A stretch of DNA of 6,770 bases from Candidatus Aegiribacteria sp. (lineage in GTDB: Bacteria > Fermentibacterota > Fermentibacteria > Fermentibacterales > JCC-6): contig DAOWNO010000116.1 of assembly GCA_030642525.1 (NCBI GenBank), positions 1 through 6,770 on the forward strand, written 5' to 3'. Of this stretch, positions 5,695-6,770 are shown one piece after another. The first letter of the stretch is position 1; each line of letters starts with the position of its first letter. The notes under the pieces were generated by a model. That model ran no database searches. It was not told where the DNA came from and was given only the letters and a program-made list of their open reading frames with translations. The position numbers and the translations under genes are program-made.

Positions 5695-6770
5695 CTATTC
5701 TGTTCCGTGGACAAATATTTCACGAACCGCCCTTCCACCACCTGAGAGCCACCAGACAGGTATGTAGATCAGGGCAGGCAGGAACAGAGCAGGAAGGAAT
5801 GGCAGACTGCGGATCAGAGGAATAGCTGCAAATGCAGGCAGTGAAACAAGAATGGAGATCGCTGTCTCCCTCCATATCGGCAGGGAATAACCTCTCCATC
5901 TGAGAAATACCCAATAACAGACAAGTATCAGTAAATTACCCCCTGCATAAAATACTCCGGCAGAGGGCAATCCTATCACAGGCATAAGCAGAAGGTTACC
6001 TCCGACAACGAGTATCAGCGCTGCGAACGTGACCGGTATGACTATCTTTACCCTGTTCACTGCCAGCAGGGATGCAAGCAGTATGTTCATAAGATATGCT
6101 GCTGCAAGTCCTGGCAGACATAAATACAGACATAACTGCAGTTCCGGAGCGCTGATGTCTCTCAGATATCCGCTTCCCCAGACGAACCTCAGAAATCTGC
6201 TTCCCGTTGATACGACTGAAAGGGAAAGCAGTACAGTTAGTCCGGTGAATATTCTCGCCATATAACCGATCTGCCGCTCATACCCGCCATCCCTGAATGC
6301 TCTGCACAGTGACGGAAACAGGGCACCAGGCAATAATGTGGGAACAACCAGGAGGATCATTAATTCTATTATCCTGAGACACTCCTGCCATGCTGCAACC
6401 GCATTTTCACCGAGCATCTGTCTGATGAGGATGTTATCCGCTCTCTGATGAATAACGACGACCAGCCCCATGATCCCAAGCGGCAGCGCGGCAATGAACA
6501 GTTCCTTCAGTTTCCCCTTATCGGTAGAAGGCCGTATTGAGAACCCTGTTCCCCTGAGTCCTGTAATTGCAGTAACGGCTGCGGCAATTGTCCGGATGAC
6601 GTAGGCGAAGGCAACCACGATGAGTCCCAGATTAAAGTGTATTATCAGCAGTACGGCGATCAGACCGGTTATTCCCTTTGTAATCCTGGAAATTGATTCG
6701 TATACCATCTTTTCTCCGGCCCTGAAAACCGAATAGGACATTTCAGCAAAGGATTCGAAGAAAACCGAAA
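5695..6770 (-). CDS. Oligosaccharide/polysaccharide flippase (Wzx/MATE-like, MOP superfamily), 5'-truncated
   Basis: The frame stays open to the window edge (SVFFESFAE before the Met at 6741), so the N-terminal part lies outside; 357 complete codons are visible of a family usually 400-500 long. About ten hydrophobic segments can be seen, counted from Met 6741: near 20-38, 40-62, 80-98, 122-145, 164-180, 202-225, 233-255, 262-281, 294-312 and 314-333. Family-typical blocks include LGIMGLVVVIHQRADNILI at 88-106, the following LGENAVAAW (110-118), LLPGALFPSL near 136-145, and FVWGSGY near 186-192. Such inner-membrane proteins move undecaprenyl-linked oligosaccharides across the membrane for O-antigen, capsule or exopolysaccharide synthesis. 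The substrate cannot be told from sequence. No glycosyltransferase or other polysaccharide gene is in the window to support the context. A fragment resembling its own C-terminus follows immediately downstream. Confidence 0.85.
   Translation of the reverse strand, partial: SVFFESFAEMSYSVFRAGEKMVYESISRITKGITGLIAVLLIIHFNLGLIVVAFAYVIRTIAAAVTAITGLRGTGFSIRPSTDKGKLKELFIAALPLGIMGLVVVIHQRADNILIRQMLGENAVAAWQECLRIIELMILLVVPTLLPGALFPSLCRAFRDGGYERQIGYMARIFTGLTVLLSLSVVSTGSRFLRFVWGSGYLRDISAPELQLCLYLCLPGLAAAYLMNILLASLLAVNRVKIVIPVTFAALILVVGGNLLLMPVIGLPSAGVFYAGGNLLILVCYWVFLRWRGYSLPIWRETAISILVSLPAFAAIPLIRSLPFLPALFLPALIYIPVWWLSGGGRAVREIFVHGTE

Noticed and set aside
5509..5745. A 78-codon plus-strand frame between parE and the flippase
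   Set aside because: It runs antisense into the flippase end and across the flippase-like tail; the minus strand gives the more meaningful peptide.
1..6770. CRISPR arrays, tRNA or rRNA genes, insertion-sequence ends, riboswitches
   Set aside because: No regularly spaced repeats, cloverleaf-like segments, transposase motifs or terminal inverted repeats were seen on either strand.

Overview
The window looks like part of a chromosome from an uncultured or little-studied bacterium of moderate GC content. The best taxonomic clue is the type IIA topoisomerase pair. Both subunits are of the short, single-block kind known from the Bacteroidota/Chlorobi (FCB) group and from the second topoisomerase of Chlamydiae. 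Two points support a non-proteobacterial, FCB-like or related candidate-phylum host: the subunits are fused head to tail by a 4-base ATGA overlap, and parE has no obvious Shine-Dalgarno sequence. I cannot name the species, and this assignment rests on remembered family sequences rather than a search.

Layout. Positions 1-732 (+) hold the C-terminal two thirds or so of a Fic-family protein with an intact catalytic motif; its start lies outside the window. Positions 743-1435 are a decay zone read on the minus strand. It contains the first ~91 codons of a different Fic protein (Fic_N domain plus inhibitory helix, catalytic domain missing), about 160 bases with no recognisable gene, the last 19 codons of a type I restriction specificity subunit (hsdS), and a doubtful 61-codon frame that ends exactly where the hsdS tail begins. 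Positions 1436-5418 (-) are the intact parE-parC pair, transcribed parE first. Positions 5419-5694 hold an AT-rich promoter-like region and, next to the flippase stop, a 42-codon membrane-segment frame that resembles the C-terminal end of the flippase. Positions 5695-6770 (-) are a polysaccharide/oligosaccharide flippase (MOP superfamily) whose 5' end runs off the window.

How the genes fit together. ParE and ParC should assemble as an A2B2 topoisomerase that decatenates or relaxes DNA using ATP. Two positions that contact quinolones in other bacteria are non-standard here: Ala412 replaces Asp in the ParE EGDSA motif, and Gln72 sits at the ParC equivalent of GyrA Ser83. On the left flank, an hsdS tail and a Fic_N fragment lie in the same direction, which fits the ruin of a type I restriction-modification operon carrying a fic gene. 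It is now cut off by a second, oppositely oriented fic gene. On the right flank, a second flippase seems to have been lost except for its last membrane segment. So the conserved topoisomerase operon sits between two accessory regions that both show gene erosion. I do not see a convincing new multi-gene system; the leads are the gene remnants and the topoisomerase substitutions.
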